The notes below the pieces were generated by a model, which did no database searches, was not told where the DNA came from, and saw only the letters and a program-made list of their open reading frames with translations. Below are positions 1 through 9,383 of a stretch of 37,283 nt of DNA, in pieces. The stretch covers positions 1-37,283 of the forward strand of contig SPQJ01000040.1 in the NCBI GenBank assembly GCA_004570425.1, in the 5' to 3' direction. The stretch is from Bacillus sp. AZ43. GTDB lineage: Bacteria > Actinomycetota > Actinomycetes > Mycobacteriales > Geodermatophilaceae. Each line of letters starts with the position of its first letter. Positions within the stretch are counted from its first letter, which is position 1. The translations under genes and the position numbers were made by a program.

Positions 1-3000
1 GCCGCCGGGACGGACGTGGAGCCGCTGCCGGTGCCGCTGTCGTTCGTGGCCAACGCGCGGCCCGAGGTGCTGCGCTCGGTGCGCGTCGAGCTCGCGCTGC
101 TGCCCGACATCGCCGACCTGACCCGGCCGTCGCCGCGCCACCCGTGGGCGTTCGTCGACTCGCCGGACATCGATCTGCCGGCGGTGCAGGCCGCGGCCGC
201 CGCCGTCGACGACGCGGTGCGCGAGGTGTCGGCGATCCCGGCGCTCTCCGGTGTCCTGCGCCAGGCGCGCCGTGCCGCCGAGCTCGACTCCCTCGTGCAC
301 GTCCTCAGCGGTCCCCGGACCGGTCTGGACGTCATCGAGGAGACCTTCACCGACTTCTGGACGGCGGCGACATCGGCCATCCTCGGCGAGATCGCGGCGT
401 TCACCGCGTTCCGCCACCCGGGGCTCGACGTCTGCACGCCCGACGTGCTGCAACTGCCGCTGGCCGAGGTCTACGTGGCCGCGCAGACCGCCGCGGCGTC
501 GTCCTGGTGGGGCCGCCGTCGGCGGCTGATCGCCGTCCGCGACTCCCTCGCGCCCTACCTGCGGCCCGGCGCCACCGTGAAGCCGAAGGACGTGCCCGCC
601 GTCGTCGAGAACCTGTGGCGGGTGCAGACCGCGGTGCAGGCCATCGCGGCCCGGGCCGCGTCGATCCCCGGCCTCTCGGTGCCCGAGGGCTGGAACCCGT
701 TCCGCGACGCGGAGCTGCTCGCGCGGGAGGTCGAGTGGCTGCGCCGCGCGGGCGCGTGCGTCGACGGCGCCTCGCCCTTCCACGTGCAGCTGCGCAAGCT
801 GATCGTCGCGGGGCTGCCCGAGGGCACCGCGGCCGCCGAGGCCGTGGCCCGGCTGCGCGACGCCGTCGGCGACCTGGTGACGGCGGCACGCAGCAGCGAC
901 GACCAGCTCGCCGCCTGGGCCGGGGACGACGGGCTGCTCTTCCGCTGGTCGATGACCCGCCCCGAACGCGGCTCGGCGTCCCCCGGGTCGGTGCTCATGT
1001 CGTTGCGCCGGTGGGTCTCGTTCCTCGACACCCTGGAGCCGCTGCGCTTCGCGGGGCTGTTCGACGCCCGCACGCTGCTGCTCACCGGCCGGGTCAGGGC
1101 CGACGACGCGGTGCGCGCCTTCGACCGCGGCCTCGCGGCGGCGTCGGTCGCCGAGCGCCTGGACGCCACCGGCCTCGACATGTTCGACGCCGGCGCGCAC
1201 GAGAAGTCGATCCGCCGCTTCACCCGTGCCTCCCGTGCCGTGCGCGAGCACCTGACCACGGCGCTGCCCGCCCGCGTGCTGGCCGCGCGCCCGTTCGACG
1301 CCGCCTCGGGGTCGGGCCAGGTCGGCGCACTGCAGCGGGAGCTCGCCAAGCAGCGCCGCGGCCTGGGCGTGCGACAGCTGCTGGCCACCTACGGCGAGCT
1401 GATCACCCAGGTGATGCCGTGCGTGCTGGTGTCGCCGGACTCCGTCGCCCGCTTCTTCCCGGCCGCCGCGGGGCAGTTCGACCTGGTCGTGTTCGACGAG
1501 GCGTCGCAGATCCGGGTGGCCGACGCGGTCGGCGCGCTGGGCCGGGCGAGGGCCGCCGTCGTCGTCGGTGACTCCAAGCAGATGCCGCCGACGTCGTTCG
1601 CCGAGCCCTCCACCGTGTCCGACGACGGCTCGGAGCTGGCCGAGACGGCCGTCGAGGACGAGGAGTCGATCCTCAGCGAGTGCGTGCAGGCGCGCGTGCC
1701 CCGGCAGTGGCTGTCGTGGCACTACCGCAGCCAGGACGAGTCGCTGATCGCGTTCTCCAACGCCCAGTACTACGGCAACCGGCTCTCCTCGTTCCCGGCG
1801 CCGACGCACGGCCGTCCGTCGTCCGAACCCGACGGCCGCGGCGTCTCGCTGGTGCGGGTGCCCGGCACCTTCCACCGCTCTGGCGCGGGGCGGCTGCTGC
1901 GCACCAACCCGATCGAGGCCGAGGCGATCGTCGCCGAGATCCGCCGCCGGTTCGACGCGGTGCCCAAGTGGGACGGCGTCGAGGCGGTGCCCTCGATCGG
2001 CGTCGTCACGTTCAACGCGCAGCAGCGGGCCTACATCGAGTCGCTGCTCCGCGACGCCGACGACGAGCGGCTGGCCGCGGCGCTGGACCGCACCGACGGC
2101 GAGGGGCTGTTCGTCAAGAACCTGGAGAACGTGCAGGGCGACGAGCGCGACGTCGTCTTCTTCTCCACCGGCTTCTCCCCCAACGCCGACGGCGAGCTGC
2201 CGCTGAACTTCGGTCCGCTGAACCGCGTCGGCGGGGAGCGGCGGCTCAACGTCGCGGTGACCCGCGCCCGGCGCCAGGTGGTCGTCTTCTCGTCGTTCGA
2301 CCCGGAGCAGCTGCGGGCCGAGGAGACCTCGTCGGTCGGCATCAAGCACCTCCGCGCCTACCTGGACATGGCCGCGCAGGGCACCGACGTGCTGCCGCGG
2401 GACGCCCGGTCGGCCAGCGTGGTCGACCGGCACCGCGAGGAGATCGCCGCCGCGCTGCGGGAGCGCGGTCTCGTGGTGCGCACCGACGTCGGGCTCTCGG
2501 AGTTCAAGGTCGACCTCGCCGTCGCGCGGGTGGCCGACCCGGAGACGCCGCTGATGGCGGTGCTGCTCGACGGCCCGGCGTGGGCGCGCCGCGGCACAGT
2601 GGGCGACCGGGACGGGCTGCCCCGCGAGGTGCTCGGCGACATGCTGCGCTGGCCGGTGGTGGAGCGGGTGTGGCTGCCGTCGTGGCTGAGCTCGCGCGAC
2701 GCCGTCCTGGAGCGGCTGGTCGAGGCCGTGGACGCGGTGCCGTCGGCACCGGTGGCCGAGCCGATCCCCCTGCCGACGGCGGCGGTCGAGTCGTTCAAGG
2801 GTGTGGCCGCGCTGCGTTCGTCGGTGACCGCGGCCGTGGCGGTGACCGCTCCGCCGGCGGCGGCGAAGCCGACTCCGAGGCCGGCCGCCAGGAAGCCCGT
2901 CGGCCCGGCGGCGCTCGACGGCGAGACGGCCTTCGTCCCCTGGCTGCCCAAGCCCGCCGGCGAGAAGTCGGTGCTCGACGAGCTGCCGGCGTCGAAGGCG

Positions 3001-3462
3001 GCGCGTGCCGTGCGCAAGGTGCTGACGGCCGGCATCAAGGCGGAGGGGCCGATCCACGTCGACCGGCTGGCCAAGCTCACGGTGAACGCCTTCGGGCTCA
3101 ACCGCTCGTCGGAGGCGCGGAAGAAGGCGCTGCTCTCGCTGCTGCCGCCGTCGGCCGTGATCGGCGACTACCTGTGGCCGGAGGGGACCTCGCCGGAGAG
3201 CTACGAGGGCTTCCGCCGTCAGACGGCGAGCACCGACCGGCCGATCGACCACGTGGCGCCGGAGGAGATCGGCAACGCGATGGCGGCGCTCTGCCGGGCG
3301 TCGGCCGGGATGATGGCCGACGAGCTGCTCACCCAGACGGCCGCGATCTTCGGTTACAAGCGCCGGACGCCCACCGTGACGCCGGCGCTGGAGGCCGCGC
3401 TGAAGGTGGCGCTGCACCGCGGCCGTCTGGTCGAGCAGCCCTCCGGTCTGCTGACGGCCTGA
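1..3462 (+). CDS. Large superfamily 1 helicase-nuclease, DUF4011/DUF3320 type (5' end outside window)
   Basis: The frame is open to the first base, so the gene starts upstream and the Walker A region is not visible. What is present is the second half of a superfamily 1 (Upf1-like AAA_11/AAA_12) helicase. Walker B reads DEAS at about 1495-1506, motif III GDSKQM at 1567-1584, motif IV HYRSQD near 1720, NVQGDERD near 2128-2151, and motif VI VAVTRAR at 2251-2270. A PD-(D/E)XK-like segment typical of this family (MTES_1575 fold) lies at about 2415-2720, with the sequence FKVDLAV. An Ala/Pro-rich linker follows, then a C-terminal DUF3320 domain at about 2990-3450. Proteins of this kind are very large (well over 1500 residues) and often sit in defence or accessory regions; their substrate is not well defined. 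Family assignment is firm, physiological role is not. Confidence 0.9.
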   Translation, partial: AAGTDVEPLPVPLSFVANARPEVLRSVRVELALLPDIADLTRPSPRHPWAFVDSPDIDLPAVQAAAAAVDDAVREVSAIPALSGVLRQARRAAELDSLVHVLSGPRTGLDVIEETFTDFWTAATSAILGEIAAFTAFRHPGLDVCTPDVLQLPLAEVYVAAQTAAASSWWGRRRRLIAVRDSLAPYLRPGATVKPKDVPAVVENLWRVQTAVQAIAARAASIPGLSVPEGWNPFRDAELLAREVEWLRRAGACVDGASPFHVQLRKLIVAGLPEGTAAAEAVARLRDAVGDLVTAARSSDDQLAAWAGDDGLLFRWSMTRPERGSASPGSVLMSLRRWVSFLDTLEPLRFAGLFDARTLLLTGRVRADDAVRAFDRGLAAASVAERLDATGLDMFDAGAHEKSIRRFTRASRAVREHLTTALPARVLAARPFDAASGSGQVGALQRELAKQRRGLGVRQLLATYGELITQVMPCVLVSPDSVARFFPAAAGQFDLVVFDEASQIRVADAVGALGRARAAVVVGDSKQMPPTSFAEPSTVSDDGSELAETAVEDEESILSECVQARVPRQWLSWHYRSQDESLIAFSNAQYYGNRLSSFPAPTHGRPSSEPDGRGVSLVRVPGTFHRSGAGRLLRTNPIEAEAIVAEIRRRFDAVPKWDGVEAVPSIGVVTFNAQQRAYIESLLRDADDERLAAALDRTDGEGLFVKNLENVQGDERDVVFFSTGFSPNADGELPLNFGPLNRVGGERRLNVAVTRARRQVVVFSSFDPEQLRAEETSSVGIKHLRAYLDMAAQGTDVLPRDARSASVVDRHREEIAAALRERGLVVRTDVGLSEFKVDLAVARVADPETPLMAVLLDGPAWARRGTVGDRDGLPREVLGDMLRWPVVERVWLPSWLSSRDAVLERLVEAVDAVPSAPVAEPIPLPTAAVESFKGVAALRSSVTAAVAVTAPPAAAKPTPRPAARKPVGPAALDGETAFVPWLPKPAGEKSVLDELPASKAARAVRKVLTAGIKAEGPIHVDRLAKLTVNAFGLNRSSEARKKALLSLLPPSAVIGDYLWPEGTSPESYEGFRRQTASTDRPIDHVAPEEIGNAMAALCRASAGMMADELLTQTAAIFGYKRRTPTVTPALEAALKVALHRGRLVEQPSGLLTA

Positions 3463-3463
3463 G

Positions 3464-3805
3464 CTAGCGCTTGCCGCCGCCCGCGGCCACCCGGGCGCGC
3501 GCCCAGCCGATCAGGCAGTAGAGGGCCGCGTGGCCCTCGGGGGTGGCGTAGCCCTGCTCGAACCTGGCCGCCTCGATGAGCTCGTCGCTGTCGACCGAGC
3601 CGGTGCGGTAGAGCTTCTCGAGCACCTGGCCGTGCTCCGTGCGGTTGCTGAACATCCCGGCGATGCCGACCGCGACCTGGTCGGAGACGGCGAGACTGAC
3701 CGGCGCGTGCGGCACCGCGCTGCGGCGCTCGAGGACCTGCTGGACCTCGCCGAGGATCTGCGCCTCGTCGGCGGGAATCGTGGATCTGGAGCCGATGAGC
3801 ACCAT
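3464..3805 (-). CDS. Hypothetical protein, 113 aa
   Basis: I do not recognise a family. The product is a soluble, mostly helical protein with no signal peptide, membrane segment or metal motif. The start is chosen from a clear AGGAG: it lies 3 bases before the ATG at 3805 and 6 bases before an in-frame GTG at 3802, so either could be used. An upstream extension to 3901 has poor coding character and no ribosome binding site. The gene converges on the helicase, with the two stop codons 1 base apart, and diverges from rtcB across a 165-base gap. That gap could hold promoters for both; no clear -35/-10 pair was found. Confidence 0.7.
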   Translation of the reverse strand: MVLIGSRSTIPADEAQILGEVQQVLERRSAVPHAPVSLAVSDQVAVGIAGMFSNRTEHGQVLEKLYRTGSVDSDELIEAARFEQGYATPEGHAALYCLIGWARARVAAGGGKR

Positions 3806-3970
3806 GCGCTCCTCTCTGTACTGGTGACCGTGCCTAAGGACCATCGTCCGTCGGGGACCCGGACTGAAGTCGAGCCGGGCAGGGCAAAGAAGCTGCAACA
3901 TTTCGCGTTCGCGTGTTCACTGCACCGGCTGCGCAGCCCCCTGACAACCCCCTGACGAAGTGAAAGGACG

Positions 3971-5134
3971 ATGGAGACCATCAACGGACGCCTGCTCAAC
4001 TGGGCGTCGATCCTCGAGGAGAACACCCGGCAGCAGGCCGAGCGGACCGCCTCGATGCCGTTCATCTACCCGCACCTGGCGCTGATGCCCGACGCGCACC
4101 TGGGCAAGGGCGCGACCGTCGGCTCGGTCATCCCGACCGATGGCGCGATCATCCCGGCGGCGGTGGGCGTCGATATCGGCTGCGGCATGATCGCCGTCCG
4201 CACCCAGTTCACCGCGGACGACCTCGCCGGCCGGCCGCTGGACGTGCTGCACGGCCGGATCTCCCGGTCGATCCCGCTGTCGGCGGGCAACAAGAACGCG
4301 AAGATCCGTGCCTCCGCCGAGCCGCGGATCGCGGAGCTGCGCGACATGCCGGGCGCGAACCAGGCGCACGGGGTGGCGGCGCACTGGCCGCAGCAGCTGG
4401 GGTCGCTGGGCTCGGGCAACCACTTCATCGAGGTGTCGCTCGACGAGACCGACCGGGTGTGGCTGTTCCTGCACTCCGGCTCGCGGGGCGTGGGCAACCG
4501 GCTGGCGCAGAAGCACATCAGGGTCGCGCAGGACCAGTGCGCCCGCCGGCACGTCCAGCTGCCCGATCGCGACCTCGCCTACCTGGTCGAGGGCGAGCCG
4601 GAGTTCGACGCCTACATCGAGGCGCTGCGGTGGGCGCAGCGGTTCGCCTACCTCAACCGCGAGGAGATGATGGACCGCTGCGTCGACCAGCTGGGCCGGT
4701 TCCTCGGCACCGAGGTAGAGCGGCACGACACGGTGAACTGCCACCACAACTACACCGAGCGCGAGACGCACTACGGGCGCGAGGTGTGGCTGTCGCGGAA
4801 GGGCGCGATCTCGGCGCGGGAGGGCCAGCTGGGCCTGATCCCCGGGTCGATGGGCGCGGCGTCCTACGTCGTGGTCGGCAAGGGCAACGTGTCCTCGCTG
4901 ATGTCCTCACCGCACGGCGCTGGTCGCAACCACTCCCGGGGCGCGGCCCGGCGGCTGTTCACCCGGGCCGACCTCGACGCCCGGATGAAGGGCATCGCCT
5001 GGGGGCACTCGGACGCGTTCCTCGACGAGCACCCCGACGCGTACAAGCCGATCGACCAGGTGATGGCCGACGCGGCGGACCTGGTCGAGGTGCGGCACAC
5101 CCTGCGCCAGGTCGTCAACGTCAAGGGCGACTGA
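3971..5134 (+). CDS. rtcB: RtcB family RNA ligase
   Basis: RtcB joins RNA 2',3'-cyclic phosphate or 3'-phosphate ends to 5'-OH ends using GTP and Mn2+, in tRNA splicing or RNA repair. The 387-residue length fits bacterial RtcB. Metal and catalytic residues are visible: DAH at 41-43, Cys71 in VDIGCGM, His151 in GNHFIEV, His168 in HSGSRGVGN, His258/259 in NCHHNY, and the expected guanylylated His315 in SPHGAGR. AAAGGA precedes the ATG by 2 bases. No archease or RtcA gene is in the window. A DUF5925 AAA ATPase follows 63 bases downstream on the same strand, so co-transcription is plausible. In bacteria RtcB usually acts in RNA repair rather than splicing; that role here is inferred. Confidence 0.95.
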   Translation: METINGRLLNWASILEENTRQQAERTASMPFIYPHLALMPDAHLGKGATVGSVIPTDGAIIPAAVGVDIGCGMIAVRTQFTADDLAGRPLDVLHGRISRSIPLSAGNKNAKIRASAEPRIAELRDMPGANQAHGVAAHWPQQLGSLGSGNHFIEVSLDETDRVWLFLHSGSRGVGNRLAQKHIRVAQDQCARRHVQLPDRDLAYLVEGEPEFDAYIEALRWAQRFAYLNREEMMDRCVDQLGRFLGTEVERHDTVNCHHNYTERETHYGREVWLSRKGAISAREGQLGLIPGSMGAASYVVVGKGNVSSLMSSPHGAGRNHSRGAARRLFTRADLDARMKGIAWGHSDAFLDEHPDAYKPIDQVMADAADLVEVRHTLRQVVNVKGD

Positions 5135-5197
5135 CCGCAGGTAGCTCCACCGACGGCCCGTACCGTGCGCACGTCCCGTCCAGATCGCAGGAGAACC

Positions 5198-6289
5198 GTG
5201 TTCCCGACCGACTCGTCCCGCCCGCTCCGGCCGGTGGTGCACCTCCACCAGCCGAGCGACGTGGTGTCCGCGCACCTGCTCGAGGCGCAGTGGCTCGGCG
5301 GTATGCCGTACCTGCGGACCGCCGAGGTGCCCGGGGCGGTCGGCGACCTGACGCGCGTGCTCCCGGACGGCGCGGCTCTGCGCCTGGACCAGAAGGACCG
5401 CGGCGAGCGGGCGCTGCTCGTCGAGCTGCCCGACTCGCTCGCCTCGATCACCACGGAGGACGGCGTCACCAGGGTGACGGTGGTGGGCGCGGACGTCGGC
5501 GGCGTCGATTCGCTCGTCGAGCGGATCACCGCGGCGGCCCGGGCCCTCGTGGTCGAGCCCGCGGGCTCGCTGCGCATGAGCTTCTGGTCGTACGGCGACG
5601 GCTTCGGTCAGATGTCGACGCGCCGCGTGACCGCGCCGAGCTGGTCGGAGGCCTCCGGCAACTACGCCCACCGCACCGGCGAGCGGCTCGAGACGTTGAT
5701 GTCGATGACGGATGTCGACGGCCGCGCCGGCCGGCTCGTGCTGTGGCACGGCGAGCCGGGGACGGGCAAGACCACGGCGGTCCGGGCGCTCAGCCGGGAG
5801 TGGGCCGACTGGTGCCGACCGCACTACGTCATGGACCCGGAGAAGCTCTTCGCCGAGCCGAACTACCTGCTCGAGGTCGCCGGCGCCCACGGGGACGGTG
5901 ACGACGACCAGGACGACGACCGCTGGCGGCTGGTGGTGGCCGAGGACTGCGACGAGTACCTGCGCTCGGACGCCAAGGTGCGCTCGGGCGCCTCGCTGGG
6001 GCGGCTGCTCAACCTCTGCGACGGCATCCTCGGCCATGGCCTGAAGGTGCTCGTGCTGCTGACCACCAACGAGGACGTCGGCCGGCTGCACCCCGCCATC
6101 ACGCGGCCGGGCCGGTGCCTGAGCCAGGTGGAGTTCGAGCCCCTGTCCCCGGTAGAGGCACGGACCTGGTTGGGCGGCGACGCGTCCGCTCCCGAGGAAC
6201 CGGTGACCCTCGCGTCGCTGTACGCACTGCGCGAGCAGCGACAGCACCTCGGGGCCACCCGCGAGCCCGCGCCGGGCGGCTACCTCTAG
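5198..6289 (+). CDS. DUF5925-type AAA ATPase
   Basis: A 363-residue soluble ATPase. An N-terminal region of about 170 residues matches the actinobacterial DUF5925 layout. The AAA core follows: Walker A GEPGTGKT at 185-192, Walker B LVVAEDCDE at 245-253, a sensor-1 LLTTNED at about 287, and RPGR at 303-306 as the candidate arginine finger. The GTG at 5198 is chosen because AGGAG lies 4 bases before it; an in-frame ATG-equivalent at 5165 lacks a binding site. A very acidic stretch (GDGDDDQDDD) sits between the Walker motifs. It lies just downstream of rtcB and converges on the phytochrome gene. Its substrate is unknown. The AAA call is firm; a working link to RtcB is only suggested by position. 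Confidence 0.88.
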   Translation: MFPTDSSRPLRPVVHLHQPSDVVSAHLLEAQWLGGMPYLRTAEVPGAVGDLTRVLPDGAALRLDQKDRGERALLVELPDSLASITTEDGVTRVTVVGADVGGVDSLVERITAAARALVVEPAGSLRMSFWSYGDGFGQMSTRRVTAPSWSEASGNYAHRTGERLETLMSMTDVDGRAGRLVLWHGEPGTGKTTAVRALSREWADWCRPHYVMDPEKLFAEPNYLLEVAGAHGDGDDDQDDDRWRLVVAEDCDEYLRSDAKVRSGASLGRLLNLCDGILGHGLKVLVLLTTNEDVGRLHPAITRPGRCLSQVEFEPLSPVEARTWLGGDASAPEEPVTLASLYALREQRQHLGATREPAPGGYL

Positions 6290-6301
6290 CGCTCCTGGAG
6301 G

Positions 6302-8504
6302 TCAGGTCCGGGCGATGCCGAGCAGCGTGACGTCGTCCGTACGGGGCGGGTTCAGCACGCCGAGGACGGCGTCGAGCAGCGCCGACGGCTCGGCGGGTGC
6401 CGCGGCGACGGCCCCCCGCAGGTCCTCCAGTCCGGTGGCCAGCCCACCACGCCCGCGCTCGACCAGCCCGTCGCTGTAGAGCACCAGCCGGTCCTCGCCG
6501 GACAGCCGCACCCGCGTCTCGGCGTAGCCGGCGACGTCCAGCAGACCGAGCGCCGGGCCGCGCCCCTCGTCGAGCGCGGTCACTCCCCCGGCCGTCACGT
6601 GCAGCACGGGCAGGTGCCCGGCGTTGGCGACGGCGACCTCTCCGGTGCCCGGGTCGAGCTCGAGCACCAGAGCCGTCGCCATCTCGCCGGGCAGCAGCGC
6701 GGCGATGACCTCGTTGAGCCCGTCCAACGCGGCCCCGGGGCCGGACGCGCGCAGCAGGTGCGCCCGCAGCGCGTGCCGCAGCTGCGCGGTGATCGCCGCG
6801 GCGGACAGCCCGTGCCCGGCGACGTCGCCGAGCACGATGGACACCGCGGCCCGACGGGAGCGGCACGAGGTCGTACCAGTCGCCCCCGACGACGTCCTCC
6901 GCGCTGGGCAGGTACCGCGCCGCCACCTCGAAGCCGGGCACCTTCGGCAGCTGCCCGAGCAGCAGGGTGCGCTGCAGTGCGGTGGCCAGCCGGTTGTCCT
7001 CCTCGGCCCGGCTCAGCGCGGCCGCGGCGACGTGCGTCGCCAGGGCGCTGGCCGCGGCGACCTCGTGCGCGCGCCACGGCCGCGACGTCTCGCGCACCGT
7101 CTCGCTCCACGCGTCGAACGAACGCCGCGGGCTCAGCCGCGGCCCGGCGTCGGTCTGCGCCGTCTTGGAGGTGTACGGGTTGCCACCCCAGGTGACCTCG
7201 CGCAGCGTCTCCGGCCGGAACCAGGCGAGGAAGTCCCCCCGGCCGCCGGCGATCTCGACGGCGAGCACGCCACTGGCGCCGGCGGCGAGATCGGCCGCGT
7301 CGGGCACCACCCGGCTGACCGCGTCGGTCACCGGCGTCCCGGCGGCGAGCAGGGCCCGCACCAGCGGCTCCACCCGCTCGGCCGGCGGCGTGGTCCCGAG
7401 CAGGCGCAGCTGGCCGTTGATCCGGACGGCGGCCCCGGCGGCCGGCAGCAGGTCGAGGGCGGTCACCTCGCCGTCGGTGAGCGCCGCGGCGACCGCTCGA
7501 GGGGTGCGGCCGACGACGGCGGCCAGCTCGGCCTGCCGCCGCGCGACCTCGACGATCCCCGCCTGCTCGCCGGCCGCCACCTTCGTGTGCAGCAGCAGCG
7601 ACGCGGTGCGGCCGAGGAACTCCGCGGCGGTGCGGTCGGCGTAGGAGGGCCGGTGCGGCCCGGCGTAGTGGTGGCAGGCGATGAGACCCCACAGCCTGCC
7701 GCGGTCGATGAGCGACACCGACATCGACGAGACGACACCCATGTTGGCCAGGTACTCCAGGTGCACCGGCGAGACGCTCCGCAGCACCGCGCCCGACAGA
7801 TCGAGCGGGCGGCCGTCGACGAGCGGCGGCTCCAGGGGCACCCGCGAGTAGGAGGCGTCGGGGATGAGCCGCAGCCAGTTGGTGGCGTAGAGGGCGCGGG
7901 CCTGGGCGGGGATGTCGCTCGCCGGGTACCAGAGACCGAGGAAGGGCTCGAGGTCCTCCCGCCGGTCCTCGGCGACGACCTCGCCGTTCCAGTCGGCGTC
8001 GAACCGGTAGACCATCACCCGGTCGAAGCCGGTGAGCGTGCGCACCTGGCGGGCCAGCACCTCGGTCAGCTCGTCGAGCGTGGCCGCACCCGACAGCCGC
8101 TGCAGGACCGTGGGCAGCCGCCGGTGCCAGGCCGCGCCCGCCTCCCCGGTGCCCTCGACCCGCTCCCACTCGGTGATCAGCAGCCCGTCGGCGCGGGAGA
8201 GCACCAGGTCGACGTCGCCACCGGGCAGCCGCACCCGCAGCGGGTTCACCTCGGCGAGATCGCCGGCGAGGCCCGCACGCAGCCGGGCGACGTCGTCGTC
8301 CGCGAGCAGCTCGGGCAGGGAACTGCCGGCCACCGGCCGGCCGAAGAGGTCAGGGGCGTTGGCGGAGGCGACGACGACGGCGAGGTCGTCCTCGGTGACG
8401 GCCAGCAGGGCGCCGTGCGGCTGGATCGCGCCGGGGACCGCGATGGGCTCGTCGGCGCAGCGGAGCAGCGCCTCCTCGGTCACGGCGGCGCTGTCGATGC
8501 TCAC
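6302..8504 (-). pseudogene. Bacteriophytochrome fused to SpoIIE/PP2C phosphatase, frameshifted
   Basis: The first frame (8504 to about 6850) encodes PAS-GAF-PHY. It has the biliverdin-linking Cys16 expected before the PAS domain (RCADEPI), GAF PASDIP at 194-199 with Asp197, the HxxY region ending ACHHY at 276-280, and the PHY-tongue PRxSF motif at 459-463. A PP2C domain begins at about 505 (GGDWYD at 540-545). The frame then fails near 6845-6849. The PP2C domain continues in another frame from 6844 (VLGDVAGHG) to the TDDVTLLG metal motif and the stop at 6302. Removing one base (rc GGCCGCGG to GGCCGGG) restores a normal GRVSIVLGDV join and about 733 residues. The start is GTG with a weak binding site, 10 bases after the STAS gene. 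The protein should be a red/far-red light-sensing phosphatase acting on a phospho-STAS protein. Error or real decay cannot be told apart here. Confidence 0.85.
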
Positions 8505-8514
8505 CCGCGGGAGG

Positions 8515-8877
8515 CTACGGGCGGGCCTCGCGGTCGACGGCGCCGGGCAGCTCCGCGGCCGACACGACGATCGGCACGACGGTGCCGAGCTCCAGCAGGT
8601 CGATGGGCAGCCGGATCGCCCCGTTCGAGGGCGGGGCGATGACGTGCAGCGCCACGCCCGCGGCCGAGGCCTTCTTCGCGATGCGGACGAGCTCGCGCGC
8701 GCCGGAGGAGTCCATGAACGCGGTGGGTGTCAGGTCGATGACGAACGCGCCGGGCGGCGGGGTCAGCTCGCCGTCGACGGCCCGCGCGAGCACCGGTGCG
8801 GTCGACAGGTCCAGTTCACCCCGTACGGTGAGGGCCGGTCGCCCCGCGACCGTCGACCGTTCCAGCGCGAACAGCAC
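8515..8877 (-). CDS. STAS-domain anti-anti-sigma factor
   Basis: A 120-residue single STAS domain like SpoIIAA/RsbV. The segment AFMDSSGARELV carries the conserved DSSG with the Ser that an RsbW-type kinase phosphorylates and a PP2C phosphatase dephosphorylates. Only the unphosphorylated form binds the anti-sigma factor and frees sigma. The start is GTG with GGAG 7 bases upstream. It is the first gene of an operon with the phytochrome-PP2C gene (10-base gap) and is divergent from the anti-sigma kinase gene, so all three parts of a partner switch lie together. No sigma factor gene is present in the window, so the target is unknown. Confidence 0.92.
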   Translation of the reverse strand: MLFALERSTVAGRPALTVRGELDLSTAPVLARAVDGELTPPPGAFVIDLTPTAFMDSSGARELVRIAKKASAAGVALHVIAPPSNGAIRLPIDLLELGTVVPIVVSAAELPGAVDREARP

Positions 8878-8952
8878 GGTCTGGCTCCCTCGTAGCGGCT
8901 ACTGATCTCTGCGAAGGGTACTGGCACCGCTTCGGGGAGAGGAGGGCGTGCG

Positions 8953-9381
8953 GTGAACATCGACTTCTCGGTCCGTCTGCCGGTGGACGCGCGGAGCCTG
9001 CCCCTGATCCGGGGGCTGGTCCGGCAGACCCTCGAACACCTCGGCGTCCTCTCCAGCGGGATCGACGAGATCCTGCTCGCGCTGAGCGAGGCGTGCGCCA
9101 ATGTCATCCAGCACGCGCGCGACCAGGAGGAGTACCAGGTCGACGTCGTGATCGACGACCAGGTGTGCGTGATCTCCGTGCTCGACGACGGCGGCGGCTT
9201 CGACCTCGACGCCGTGAGCGCCGCGCGGCCCGAGTCGCCGCTCGACGGCGGGCGCGGCCTGATCCTCATGAACGCCCTGGTCGACCGGCTGGCGTTCGTG
9301 CAGGACGAGAGCGGCCGGCACCGGGTCACGCTCGAGAAGCGGCTGGTCACCTCGCCGCGGCTGCGCCTGCTCCCGACCTGA
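8953..9381 (+). CDS. RsbW-like anti-sigma factor serine kinase
   Basis: A 142-residue GHKL ATPase of the HATPase_c_2 type. The N box is LALSEACANVIQHA, the G1 box VLDDGGGFD and the G2 region GGRGLILMNALVD. Such proteins bind a sigma factor and phosphorylate their STAS antagonist. The GTG start at 8953 has GGAGG 7 bases upstream. It is divergent from the STAS/phytochrome-PP2C operon across 75 bases and converges with the BASS transporter 2 bases away. The obvious partner pair is this kinase with the neighbouring STAS protein; the pairing is inferred from position and family. Confidence 0.92.
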   Translation: MNIDFSVRLPVDARSLPLIRGLVRQTLEHLGVLSSGIDEILLALSEACANVIQHARDQEEYQVDVVIDDQVCVISVLDDGGGFDLDAVSAARPESPLDGGRGLILMNALVDRLAFVQDESGRHRVTLEKRLVTSPRLRLLPT

Positions 9382-9383
9382 CC

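Noticed and set aside
6845-6849. Programmed ribosomal frameshift in the phytochrome-PP2C gene
   Set aside because: No slippery heptamer or downstream structure that would support it, and no precedent in this family.
8916-8921. GGGTAC resembling a SigB/SigF -10 element before the anti-sigma kinase gene
   Set aside because: Attractive for an autoregulated sigma module, but no GTTT-like -35 stands at the right distance.
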